A DNA stretch of 29,116 nucleotides from a virus. A model generated the notes under the pieces. That model did not search any database. It was not told the DNA's origin and saw only the letters and a list, made by a program, of their open reading frames with translations. Each line of letters begins with the position of its first letter. Positions within the stretch are counted from its first letter, which is position 1. The position numbers and the translations under genes were made by a program. The DNA lies in the IMG/VR virus record IMGVR_UViG_3300028800_000264, positions 1 through 29,116 of that record. One strand, written 5' to 3'. Positions 21,202 through 28,552 of the stretch are shown here, in pieces.

Positions 21202-21222
21202 AAAATCCCTGACCTTTCAGGG
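21202..21222 (-). terminator. Weak intrinsic terminator or attenuator
   Basis: On the minus strand CCCTGA pairs with TCAGGG around AAGG, followed by ATTTTG. A competing longer pairing (TGCCCT with AGGGCA further down) is possible. It lies in the 86-base gap between the DUF1617-like and 287-aa genes. Confidence 0.5.
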
Positions 21223-21229
21223 CATAGTG

Positions 21230-21244
21230 AAGATTGGAGCAATA
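21230..21244. promoter_or_regulatory. Candidate operator-like site, copy 2
   Basis: AAGATTGGAGCAATA differs from the copy at 20240 at one position and again has ATTG/CAAT around three bases. It lies between the stop codon of the DUF1617-like gene and the terminator-like hairpin. Confidence 0.3.
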
Positions 21245-21246
21245 TG

Positions 21247-21624
21247 CTATTCTACGACGATTTCTTCGAGGGCAGATGCTTCGGCAGCGGATAGCTGAAC
21301 AGATGCGCCTAAGTCATTGATTTTAATAGAACTTATAGGTACACTGACTTCAAGAAGTGACTGTAGTTCTTCTGAGAACTTTTTCATATTCTCTTCTGAT
21401 AACTTGACATTGCCGTTTTCTTCTAATTCTAGTTTGCCATCTTCTTTTACAGTTCCAAGCTTTTTAAGTGCTTCCATACGCGACGCATCATACTTGGCAA
21501 TTTCATCTTGGATTTGTCTACTGATGCCTTTAACTAAAAAAGCCGCGCGTAGAGGCAGATCTTGGGTGGCGAGCTTTCTGAAAGCATTTTGGAATACAGG
21601 ATTAACAACTTTTCCTAATTTCAT
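21247..21624 (-). CDS. DUF1617-like phage protein (125 aa)
   Basis: The layout VVNPVFQNAFRKLATQDLPL, a helical KGISRQIQDEIAKYDASRME, a charged GKLELEENGNVKL, KFSEELQSLLEVSV and a C-terminal LSAAEASALEEIVVE fits the DUF1617-type phage proteins commonly found among tail or assembly genes. Its function is not known. It has its own promoter-like elements upstream after a terminator, which may allow separate expression from the sheath-tube transcript. AGGAG precedes the ATG. Confidence 0.55.
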   Translation of the reverse strand: MKLGKVVNPVFQNAFRKLATQDLPLRAAFLVKGISRQIQDEIAKYDASRMEALKKLGTVKEDGKLELEENGNVKLSEENMKKFSEELQSLLEVSVPISSIKINDLGASVQLSAAEASALEEIVVE

Positions 21625-21644
21625 AGTTTTCTCCTAATACAATA

Positions 21645-21677
21645 CTTATATCATAAGTATTTTGATGAATAAGTCAA
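21645..21677 (-). promoter_or_regulatory. Promoter for the DUF1617-like gene (TTGACT and TATGATATAAG)
   Basis: On the minus strand TTGACT (21672-21677) is followed after 16 bases by TATGAT (21650-21655), which overlaps ATGATATAAG (21645-21654). It is therefore a good sigma70-like promoter and also a member of the TGATATAA family. Confidence 0.55.
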
Positions 21678-21682
21678 AAACA

Positions 21683-21692
21683 ATTATATCAT
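21683..21692 (-). promoter_or_regulatory. Consensus extended -10 (TGATATAAT) after the tube terminator
   Basis: ATGATATAAT on the minus strand is a perfect TGnTATAAT match, placed just after the U-tract of the tube-gene terminator, where a new transcript would be expected to begin. Confidence 0.45.
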
Positions 21693-21695
21693 GTA

Positions 21696-21727
21696 AAAAG
21701 AAAACCCCCTGATTTTCATCAGAGGGC
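21696..21727 (-). terminator. Intrinsic terminator after the tail tube gene
   Basis: On the minus strand CCCTCTGAT pairs with ATCAGGGGG (one wobble pair) around GAAA, followed by TTTTCTTTTT. The arms are 21705-21713 and 21718-21726. It ends the sheath-tube transcript. Confidence 0.85.
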
Positions 21728-21757
21728 TTTCTATTAGGAGGTGTGTATGAGAGAAAC

Positions 21758-22261
21758 TTACGGGTAACTGGTTGAGCCAAGTTCCGCGTCTCCGATCGTA
21801 CTTTCGTCGGTAACAGCGGTTCCTTTGTATGTGATGTTTACTTTGCTAGATGCTCTGGCATTATAGTTCACATTATTGGTTTCCGGAATGCAATTGATGA
21901 TAGTAGCTAATGGGGTTCCAGGATTTTGTCTGTCATGAACAGTCAAAGTTAGACTGCCCATATTGATGAGGTCTGCAAGGGTTGGAAACTGTCCTAACGC
22001 CTTAACGCCTTTTCCATAGACGCGGAATCCACTGCAGCTCACAGTAACTGCCGAATAAGCAGTGACGACAATTTCTTGTGGTCCGTACTTGCCGAGTGTA
22101 TGAATATCTTCCGTAGTTAAACTTTCATTGATAGTAATACTATCAAAAATTCCTACAACAGCTCCACCGAGAGCATCAGAACTAACATAGGTTCTGCCGC
22201 CAGTAATTGTTTTAGCTGTTAAGGGCCCAGCTGCTGGACTTGGTGTTTGATTAAGTGCCAT
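21758..22261 (-). CDS. Tail tube protein (167 aa)
   Basis: It follows the sheath gene by 12 bases, the standard myophage order. The size and beta-rich sequence fit gp19-like tube proteins: GGAVVGIFDSITINESL, GPQEIVVTAYSAVTVSCSGF, a central helix (TLADLIN), SLTLTVHDR, then NYNARASSKVNITYKGTAV. The tube forms the rigid inner channel pushed out by sheath contraction. AGGAG precedes the ATG. Confidence 0.75.
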   Translation of the reverse strand: MALNQTPSPAAGPLTAKTITGGRTYVSSDALGGAVVGIFDSITINESLTTEDIHTLGKYGPQEIVVTAYSAVTVSCSGFRVYGKGVKALGQFPTLADLINMGSLTLTVHDRQNPGTPLATIINCIPETNNVNYNARASSKVNITYKGTAVTDESTIGDAELGSTSYP

Positions 22262-22273
22262 AATTATCTCCTA

Positions 22274-25045
22274 TTAAACTCCTGCGCTTCCAGTGATTTG
22301 AGAAACGTTAATGTTAATCGGGATGAAGTAAATTGCCGTTGCAAGCTTGATCTCGACAGCTACATCCATTTCTGGTGCGTTGATTGTGATACTTGCGTTT
22401 TTGAATCCCAACGGTGCATCGCTGCTAGAACCAATTAATTTTAATTTTAGATACCCATCCATCTTTTGCGTTAAGAATGATAGCGCAGAAGCTGGAGTGA
22501 CATCAGCTAAAGACTGTCCTACAAACTGAGTGAAAAAGCTTTGAGCTAAATCGAGTGCGATTAAGTCAGAAGCATATACTGCTTGGATAGAATTGTATAC
22601 GAAGTTTGTATCAAAACCATACGTAGTTTGATCGCTAACCCAATATCCAGCTCTTCCGATATCCTTAGAAAGGAAAAGAAGACCGGCAGAGAGTGCGTCC
22701 TCAACATCGCCAGGACTACCAGAGTCAAATCCGCTCGGATCTACAAAACTGATAAGATTTGCAGCTTTGTTTAGAATGGATTTATAAAATCCACCAGCCT
22801 GCATACCAGCCGCTAAACTAGAAGCAAACCAGGGCTGGAATGTCTTGATAACTCCTTGAGAGTTAACCTGCATAACCCCCTGCATAGTTAGAGAGCAACG
22901 ATAATTTGCAAGGCTCTGAGCTTGAACTTTAGCATTTGCATAGGTTCCCAAGAAAGAAAGAATACAAATTCTATTTTTCTTAAGTGAAGGAGTACTGTAT
23001 TGAATGCAATGGCTTTTCGTTGCTGCATTAACAGCCGCTATGGTATAGGTGCTTGCCGGATCGGTCAATCCTGCCGCAATATCCAGACTTGCATCTTCTG
23101 AGAATAAAGGAACGATAATGTTACAGTTAATACCGCCAATTTGGTTCAGAACGTTAATAACGTCAGCTGCCAAAGTAGCCCCTCTGGTACCACCAGATAA
23201 GAAGGTCAGCGTTCCAGGAATTGGAAGACCGGCAAAAACATTAGGAGTAAAGCTAAAAGAAGATGAAGTTCCCATCGTTGTTTGAAATAGATAAGCTGCA
23301 TTCTTAATACGGCCAGGCTGAGTACTAGCTTCAGACGATGCAATTCCAATCGCAGTCACTCTATCTAGAGCTGAAGGGGGTAACTGAACTGCTGAAGGAT
23401 TAGCCGATGCAGAATATCCAGACTGAGAATTGATAAACGTAGCTAAATCACCAATAGTGGTAAATTGAGATAAAGGAATTGACAAGTTACTTCCCGATCC
23501 ACCAGTAACCGTAGTAGTCAATGTAGTAGCATTAATAGTCAAAGTACCGCTAGTACCTTCGTATCCCACAGAAAGAGAAACACTAGGTGCTATGTTGAAA
23601 ATTTGATTGATTCCAGCACTAGCATTTAAGATCTGAACCTCAACTGCCGGCTCTTCGCTAGAAACATATAGACCTTCGGTTAATCCAAGAGCAGCTAAAT
23701 CACCAGGAGTAGAATCAAATAGCTCGAATGATTGCCCAAACCCATTGGCATAAGAACCCGCCTCAATAGCCATAGTAAGAATTACATTGCTAGATAAACC
23801 AGCCGATGCAGTAATTCCAGCAGGAAGCAAGAGATTGAGTTCCTCAACCAATTCGGCAATATCAGAATGAGTAGAACCGATGATTACGCCAGGAGGAAAA
23901 TTAGTAATCGTATTGGTAGGACTAGATCCCACATTTCCAGTAACGGTAGTTCCAGAAGATGCACTTCCAGTAACCGCTGAGGCGCCCAAAAGTCCAAAAC
24001 TACCAGCAAAACCAAGCAACGGGGCTGATTGAGCATTAACCAACGTTGGAGCACTTAACGTAACCGCTCCAGATAGAGCAATCAAGCTACCATTAACAGT
24101 TCCACCGAGAGTATCGGTGATACTAGCGCTAGCAATAACGTTTCCCTGGAAAGTTCCAGTAAAACCTGAATTGATAGTAGCCGAGCTACCGACAACCCAA
24201 TAAATATTAGCTGCAGTTGCACCGCCAGAAAGCGTCATGGTGGGAGTGCCACCTGCGCCAGTGACTAGGGTGCTGGCTACCTGGATAACATATACTCCAG
24301 CGCCGTTAAACGTTAAGGTTCCGGGACCAGAACCTGCTAAGCTAGCAGCACCAGTACTATAAACACCAGGGGTTAGCGTTTGGCCATCGAGTGTAGCAGA
24401 AATAGGGGTTGCGGTCATTCCATTTAAGCTAGTGTAAGCAGAATGCGCAGCCGTCTGAGCAGCAGCAGCCTCAGTAGGATTTACAGGGCCAGAAGAACTA
24501 CTCAGGGTAATTACATCTACAGCTCCACCATTCAAACGAATGGAAAAAGTAGCTCCGTTTAGCGGGGCGCCAAACGCAGGGACCGTATTTCCAGTGAGTT
24601 GAGGTGGAACCTCAGGATTTAGAGAGCTGATTTCGTAATTGAAAAGGTTTCCGCCTACTCCCCAGTTTTGCGCCGTAAATGTTCCATAAGTACCAGAAAA
24701 CGCAGGTACCAATGAAGAGGCCTGAGTACCATTGTTGGTTTTTGCAATATATATTAGATTTGCCGATCCAGTAATATTTGGATCATCAGAAGGAGCCGCT
24801 AAAGCAGTGAACGAGTCTACTATCTGGCCGCTGCCATATAACTGTTCCACATTAGCTAGTTGATCTGGTGTAAAAAATTGATTGGCAAGTACAGACTGAT
24901 GATAACCAGGACCAGCATCTGCTTCGCCCATGATTACAACGATACCAGACAGGCCAAGCCCAACTGGCTGGCTCTGCACAATCACATTGGGATATGCGCC
25001 AGGAATATTTGTATTTACAAACGGTGTAACTAATCTTAGAGACAT
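22274..25045 (-). CDS. Tail sheath protein with inserted ice-binding-type domain (923 aa)
   Basis: The N-terminus (VTPFVNTNIPGAYPNVIV), the middle GGTRGATLAADVINVLNQIG with CNIIVPLF, and the C-terminal region (FLTQKMDGYLKLKL to APEMDVAVEIKL) are those of contractile tail sheath proteins; the C-terminal domain interlocks subunits and binds the tube. At 923 aa it is well above the usual 400-700. Residues about 185-391 are an inserted DUF3494-type domain with swapped halves, described separately. It lies between a loop strand (ATFSIRLNGGAVDVITLS, 165-182) and its partner helix (HSDIAELVEELNLLL, 393-407), so a sheath subdomain is split. A further variable region covers about 408-560. AAAGGAG precedes the ATG. 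Confidence 0.88.
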   Translation of the reverse strand: MSLRLVTPFVNTNIPGAYPNVIVQSQPVGLGLSGIVVIMGEADAGPGYHQSVLANQFFTPDQLANVEQLYGSGQIVDSFTALAAPSDDPNITGSANLIYIAKTNNGTQASSLVPAFSGTYGTFTAQNWGVGGNLFNYEISSLNPEVPPQLTGNTVPAFGAPLNGATFSIRLNGGAVDVITLSSSSGPVNPTEAAAAQTAAHSAYTSLNGMTATPISATLDGQTLTPGVYSTGAASLAGSGPGTLTFNGAGVYVIQVASTLVTGAGGTPTMTLSGGATAANIYWVVGSSATINSGFTGTFQGNVIASASITDTLGGTVNGSLIALSGAVTLSAPTLVNAQSAPLLGFAGSFGLLGASAVTGSASSGTTVTGNVGSSPTNTITNFPPGVIIGSTHSDIAELVEELNLLLPAGITASAGLSSNVILTMAIEAGSYANGFGQSFELFDSTPGDLAALGLTEGLYVSSEEPAVEVQILNASAGINQIFNIAPSVSLSVGYEGTSGTLTINATTLTTTVTGGSGSNLSIPLSQFTTIGDLATFINSQSGYSASANPSAVQLPPSALDRVTAIGIASSEASTQPGRIKNAAYLFQTTMGTSSSFSFTPNVFAGLPIPGTLTFLSGGTRGATLAADVINVLNQIGGINCNIIVPLFSEDASLDIAAGLTDPASTYTIAAVNAATKSHCIQYSTPSLKKNRICILSFLGTYANAKVQAQSLANYRCSLTMQGVMQVNSQGVIKTFQPWFASSLAAGMQAGGFYKSILNKAANLISFVDPSGFDSGSPGDVEDALSAGLLFLSKDIGRAGYWVSDQTTYGFDTNFVYNSIQAVYASDLIALDLAQSFFTQFVGQSLADVTPASALSFLTQKMDGYLKLKLIGSSSDAPLGFKNASITINAPEMDVAVEIKLATAIYFIPININVSQITGSAGV
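23873..24493 (-). other. Circularly permuted DUF3494 (ice-binding-like) domain inside the sheath
   Basis: Sheath residues 185-391. The first part (about 194-335) matches the usual second part of the family: helix AAAAQTAAHSAY, DGQTLTPGVYS, TLTFNGAGVYVIQV, NIYWVVGSSATI, FQGNVIASASIT and NGSLIALSGAVTL. The second part (about 342-390) matches the usual first part: LLGFAGSFGLLGASAV, then VTGNVGSSPTNTITNFPPG. In ordinary members the LG-A-x-x-F-A-V-L and FPPG segments come first. The reading frame is intact throughout. Confidence 0.85.
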
Positions 25046-25060
25046 TGTTTTCTCCTTTAC

Positions 25061-25360
25061 CTAATTCTTTTTTAATCCAAAATGGGCCATTCCATCTTCA
25101 AATTTGTCTGGTTGATCATTACCAGTAGCCTTGAGATGAATCCAAAGTATCGGCTCTAAATCTTTGGGTTTTCCATATTTCTTACGATTTTGAGTCCAAA
25201 ATAGTTTAAACTGATGTTGTCTAGCAGCCTCGGAAAGTTCCTTAGCTTTAGGTCTATGTAAAGATGCCCTATATGCCTTTGACTCTTTTAAGGACATAGG
25301 TCGAACATTTTGTTGCTCGCTTTGTTGGGCGTTCTGCTTTTTAAATTCTTTCTTAGCCAT
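25061..25360 (-). CDS. Small phage protein next to the sheath (99 aa)
   Basis: The start at 25360 is chosen because it sits one base after the preceding stop; a longer frame to 25402 would overlap that gene. The N-terminus is lysine/glutamine-rich and disordered (MAKKEFKKQNAQQSEQQN), followed by RQHQFKLFWTQNRKKYGKP, DLEPILWIHLKATG and FEDGMAHFGLKKN. I recognise it as a short protein seen next to phage sheath genes; its function is unknown. Confidence 0.65.
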   Translation of the reverse strand: MAKKEFKKQNAQQSEQQNVRPMSLKESKAYRASLHRPKAKELSEAARQHQFKLFWTQNRKKYGKPKDLEPILWIHLKATGNDQPDKFEDGMAHFGLKKN

Positions 25361-25361
25361 A

Positions 25362-27092
25362 CTATTTGCCCTTTTCGGCTTCTTTATGCTGAGCTTCCGC
25401 ACTGGATTGAGACTGAGAACCCTCTAAGGATTTTCCTCTCTTGTAATGTTTCATTCCAATAAACTTTGCAAGTTTCAAATGGCCCTTCATTTCATCATAT
25501 CCAGGCTTATTTTTGCCATCTTGTCCTACCTGAGTAGGAGTCGTACCGGCCAATTCGTTATTACCCTCTTTCTGCTCTGCCGCGTTATGCTGAGGGTCTT
25601 TCTGATGAGCTAATCGTGCATCGTCTGACGATTTTTTACTTTTTTCGCCTTCTACTTCAAACGCATGATCAGATTTTTCTGGCTCTACAGTTTCTTTTCC
25701 TGCTTCTGAAAGTTTATAGCCCATTTTCTTAGAATTAGAAGTTTCATATTTTTTCATGCTTCCGTCTTCTTGCCAGTCTTCTTGTGCCTTAGTTCGTGGG
25801 AGAGTATCACCCTGCCCACTTTCTACCGTGGGATGGCCACATTCCGGGCACTTACCAGGCTTACTGGCCTTGCCAGCTTTTGGTTCTCCGGGATCAGCAT
25901 TATCACTATAATGTCCATCTGAGCGTCCAGCAGCGCTTCCAATTTCTGATTTACCAATATCTTCAGATTTAGGAAGATTTGGCTTAGGCATGGCCTTTAA
26001 ATCACCTAAAACTTGTTTATGTGTCGCGACCGCTTTGTCTTTCCATTCTTTTGCGGCACCGAGATGTCCACTAGGATCAGCGTGTACTCTATGCATACTC
26101 GGGGCCGGGGCAGCATTTTCATGTTCTTGTCCTATGCGAGCGGCGACTCCGGCATTTGACATTCCTGGCTTGGCTCCCAATCCCGCTTGTCTATGGACGC
26201 CTTTTTCTCCACCAACTTCACCGCGTCCAGGCTTTACATTTAATGCGCCTTCAGCTTTCTCCATACTCTCTTGGTATGTCTTAAAATATTCAACTTTATG
26301 CATTCCAGAGAAATTTTCGCCAATTTTCTCCGTTTTGAACATACTTTCTTCGGCGTTCTCTGACTTTTTCATTTTCTTTTTGTCAGTAGATTTTGCTTGT
26401 TGTGCATCCTTTCCAGTGCTATAATCGTCTGGTTCATCGGGAGCAGCACCGCCGCCACCGCCGCCTGAACCCTCACCACTACCGCCTTCACCTTCTGCGC
26501 CAGGACCGTCGCCACTAGCGACATCGCCTGCATCAGTTCTTCCACCAACATTACTTATATTGATAGTAATTGGAGCCGATTTCCCTTCACCATTTGAGCC
26601 AGTACCACTATTACCAGAAATTGTTAAATTTACCGTACCAGCACCACCAGTTGATGCTCCGCCAGTTGCTGCGCCGCCAGTTCCCGCACCACCAATTCCG
26701 CTACCAACGCCACCAGTTGATGCGCCGCCAGGACTAGATCCACCAGTTTCCGTGTTCGTATCGCCAGTGGACGGAGTTGCCGCTGGAGCTACCGGGGCAG
26801 CCGCCGCTGGAGCTGCAGGAGGCGCTACTGGAGCTGCCGTTGCTGCCGGTGTTGCTGCCGCAGCTGGTGTGGCTTCAGGAGCCGCTGTCGTATCTTCTTC
26901 AGGAGCCGTATCTGCCGTAGAATCAGGTTTCTTAACTTTTTTAGGAGCAATGGCAGCATTTTTACTTGCACTTTCAGCCTTATTCATATCCCCATACTTC
27001 TTTTGAAGGTTGGATTTTTTAAGGATCTCGCCTACTTTTTCAAGTACTGCATTGGCGGCCTGTTTAGCTGTAAAAAGTTTTTCGTTAGCCAT
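25362..27092 (-). CDS. Low-complexity structural or linker protein (576 aa)
   Basis: Residues 1-45 are helical, 57-105 are Ala/Pro-rich (PEATPAAAATPAATAAPVAP), 116-215 are Gly-rich (GGASTGGVGSGIGGAGTGGA), then a lysine- and glutamate-rich region to the end. A CPECGHP at 415-421 has only two cysteines plus a histidine, so it is at best half a zinc site. No globular domain is apparent. It lies upstream of the sheath and may be a flexible neck or scaffold protein; nothing proves this. AGGAG precedes the ATG. Confidence 0.6.
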   Translation of the reverse strand: MANEKLFTAKQAANAVLEKVGEILKKSNLQKKYGDMNKAESASKNAAIAPKKVKKPDSTADTAPEEDTTAAPEATPAAAATPAATAAPVAPPAAPAAAAPVAPAATPSTGDTNTETGGSSPGGASTGGVGSGIGGAGTGGAATGGASTGGAGTVNLTISGNSGTGSNGEGKSAPITINISNVGGRTDAGDVASGDGPGAEGEGGSGEGSGGGGGGAAPDEPDDYSTGKDAQQAKSTDKKKMKKSENAEESMFKTEKIGENFSGMHKVEYFKTYQESMEKAEGALNVKPGRGEVGGEKGVHRQAGLGAKPGMSNAGVAARIGQEHENAAPAPSMHRVHADPSGHLGAAKEWKDKAVATHKQVLGDLKAMPKPNLPKSEDIGKSEIGSAAGRSDGHYSDNADPGEPKAGKASKPGKCPECGHPTVESGQGDTLPRTKAQEDWQEDGSMKKYETSNSKKMGYKLSEAGKETVEPEKSDHAFEVEGEKSKKSSDDARLAHQKDPQHNAAEQKEGNNELAGTTPTQVGQDGKNKPGYDEMKGHLKLAKFIGMKHYKRGKSLEGSQSQSSAEAQHKEAEKGK

Positions 27093-27113
27093 AATCGAAG
27101 CTCCTGTACTACT

Positions 27114-27509
27114 CTAAGATTGCTTGCGAGCAATACGGTTCTCTAAAAAATCTCTTAGTTTACAAGTACTTGGATGTTTTACATTATCAAAATCTTCTTT
27201 CTTAAAGAAAACCGATGGTTTAGCCGTCGCAGAAGGCATCTTTTTAGGTTTGGGCATCTTCATAGCATAAGGAATATGCAAAGAAGGCGCTTTCTCGCTA
27301 ACTGCCATTCCTGAGTTAGAGAGACCGAAGAGCGTTTTCTTAAAATGTTCTGCCTTTTCAATATCTTCTTGACTTTTGCCCATTTTGTGATAAATATAGT
27401 TTGAAAGTGCCCAAAAAGAATCAGAACCTTCTTTGAGACTTTTTGAAGCGGCTTTTTTGGCACGATCCCAGCGAGCCTCATCTTTTTCTGAGTGAATAAA
27501 TCCAGGCAT
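27114..27509 (-). CDS. Small phage protein (131 aa) of the E-x-x-W-x-x-AK type
   Basis: MPGFIHSEKDEARWDRAKKA and FWALSNYIYHKMGKS match a recurrent phage protein pattern (an E-x-x-W-x-x-A-K helix followed by W-x-x-x-x-x-I-Y-x-x-M), located near head or neck genes. The C-terminal half is basic and proline-rich (YAMKMPKPKKMPSATAKPS). No Shine-Dalgarno is visible; CCAATCTTTAA lies just before the ATG. Function is unknown. Confidence 0.6.
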   Translation of the reverse strand: MPGFIHSEKDEARWDRAKKAASKSLKEGSDSFWALSNYIYHKMGKSQEDIEKAEHFKKTLFGLSNSGMAVSEKAPSLHIPYAMKMPKPKKMPSATAKPSVFFKKEDFDNVKHPSTCKLRDFLENRIARKQS

Positions 27510-27531
27510 AGTCTTTTAAAGATTGGATGGC

Positions 27532-28551
27532 TTACTCGTCATCCCCATCCTCTGTCTCCGTATCTTCAATCGTAGTCCATAGCTCATTGTCTGGATTAAT
27601 GAATGGAGGGCTGTTAGAATTACTAAGTATCTGAATTCCGCCAACATAAGTATCGCAATCTATCAATTTTTTTAGATTAACATTTTCTATAAATCTATGT
27701 GGTGCCATCAACCAAGTATTCTGAACTTGTCCGGATAGCTGGATACTGCGATGATAAATTTTTTCCCCGCCTTCCGTACTCCACTCCATATTTAATTCCG
27801 GAGGACCTGACCGAATGACGCTTTCTGCAAATCCATTTGCCTCTAAAAGACTTTGACGATATCGTAATAATCCAGTCATTACTATAGACCAAAGCCACAT
27901 AACAGTTTGAATATCCCCATGGGCATGGCAGTCTATTTGATATGTTTCTTCAAAAAAAGTATGTTCTACTCTAGCCTCATAAAACTGAAACTTAGGTACT
28001 ATTCCAAGTTCGGAGGCGTCAACAGATTGATTAGGTCCAATGAATAATTGACCAGCAGCAATGGATTGAATAATGTATCCAATGCCATTTACCGGGTTAA
28101 CTAAAATCATACCAGGGGCCACTAAACTAAGGTCTACGGTATCCGGAACCGCAAGAGCACCAGTCAAATCATTATAGTCTGTTGGCATGAAAGGTTTAAT
28201 CACGTAAGGAATTGGCTTGCCAACCACATTAGGATATAAAAGCTTTTTAAATGAAGACATATCGCCCTCAGTCTTCATTTCTGGTTTTTCGCTACTAGGC
28301 CCCATAGTAATGGTCACACAGGGGGTTCTATCTCTATCATCTCTTGGACGCATGTAAACATCGATTTGGTTATTGGCAAACCATTCTTTGCACGCGTCGA
28401 TCTGCTTCTGTCCATACTTTTCTCTAAGATATGGGCTTACAGCAAGATCTTCTAACATATGCTGGATAAGCCATGAATTCTTGCGCATGTCTTCAATGCC
28501 CAAATCCAACATTGTCTTTATAATTATGTCGCCTTGAAAAATCCCTGGCAT
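27532..28551 (-). CDS. Putative neck or tail-completion protein (339 aa)
   Basis: The product begins IFQGDIIIKTMLDLGIEDMR and has a long middle with HTFFEETYQIDCHAHGD, IQTVMWLWSIVMTGLLRY and NMEWSTEGGEKIYHRSIQLS, ending in an acidic tail (DTETEDGDDE). Size, position before the sheath and mixed fold fit a neck or tail terminator protein, but I cannot assign a defined family. GGAAG precedes the ATG. Confidence 0.55.
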   Translation of the reverse strand: MPGIFQGDIIIKTMLDLGIEDMRKNSWLIQHMLEDLAVSPYLREKYGQKQIDACKEWFANNQIDVYMRPRDDRDRTPCVTITMGPSSEKPEMKTEGDMSSFKKLLYPNVVGKPIPYVIKPFMPTDYNDLTGALAVPDTVDLSLVAPGMILVNPVNGIGYIIQSIAAGQLFIGPNQSVDASELGIVPKFQFYEARVEHTFFEETYQIDCHAHGDIQTVMWLWSIVMTGLLRYRQSLLEANGFAESVIRSGPPELNMEWSTEGGEKIYHRSIQLSGQVQNTWLMAPHRFIENVNLKKLIDCDTYVGGIQILSNSNSPPFINPDNELWTTIEDTETEDGDDE

Positions 28552-28552
28552 G

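Noticed and set aside
22274-25045. Sheath gene as a fusion or assembly artefact of two genes
   Set aside because: The frame is continuous for 923 codons, both flanks belong to the same sheath protein, and the inserted domain is complete, so an in-frame insertion explains it better.
25990-27006. Long plus-strand frames rich in Pro and Ala opposite the 576-aa gene
   Set aside because: They are the antisense reading of Gly/Ala-rich codons. They have no ribosome site, and the minus-strand gene fits the operon.
27119-27134. Hairpin ATTGCT/AGCAAT at the end of the 131-aa gene as a terminator
   Set aside because: The stem is short, lies within the coding end and is not followed by a U-tract.
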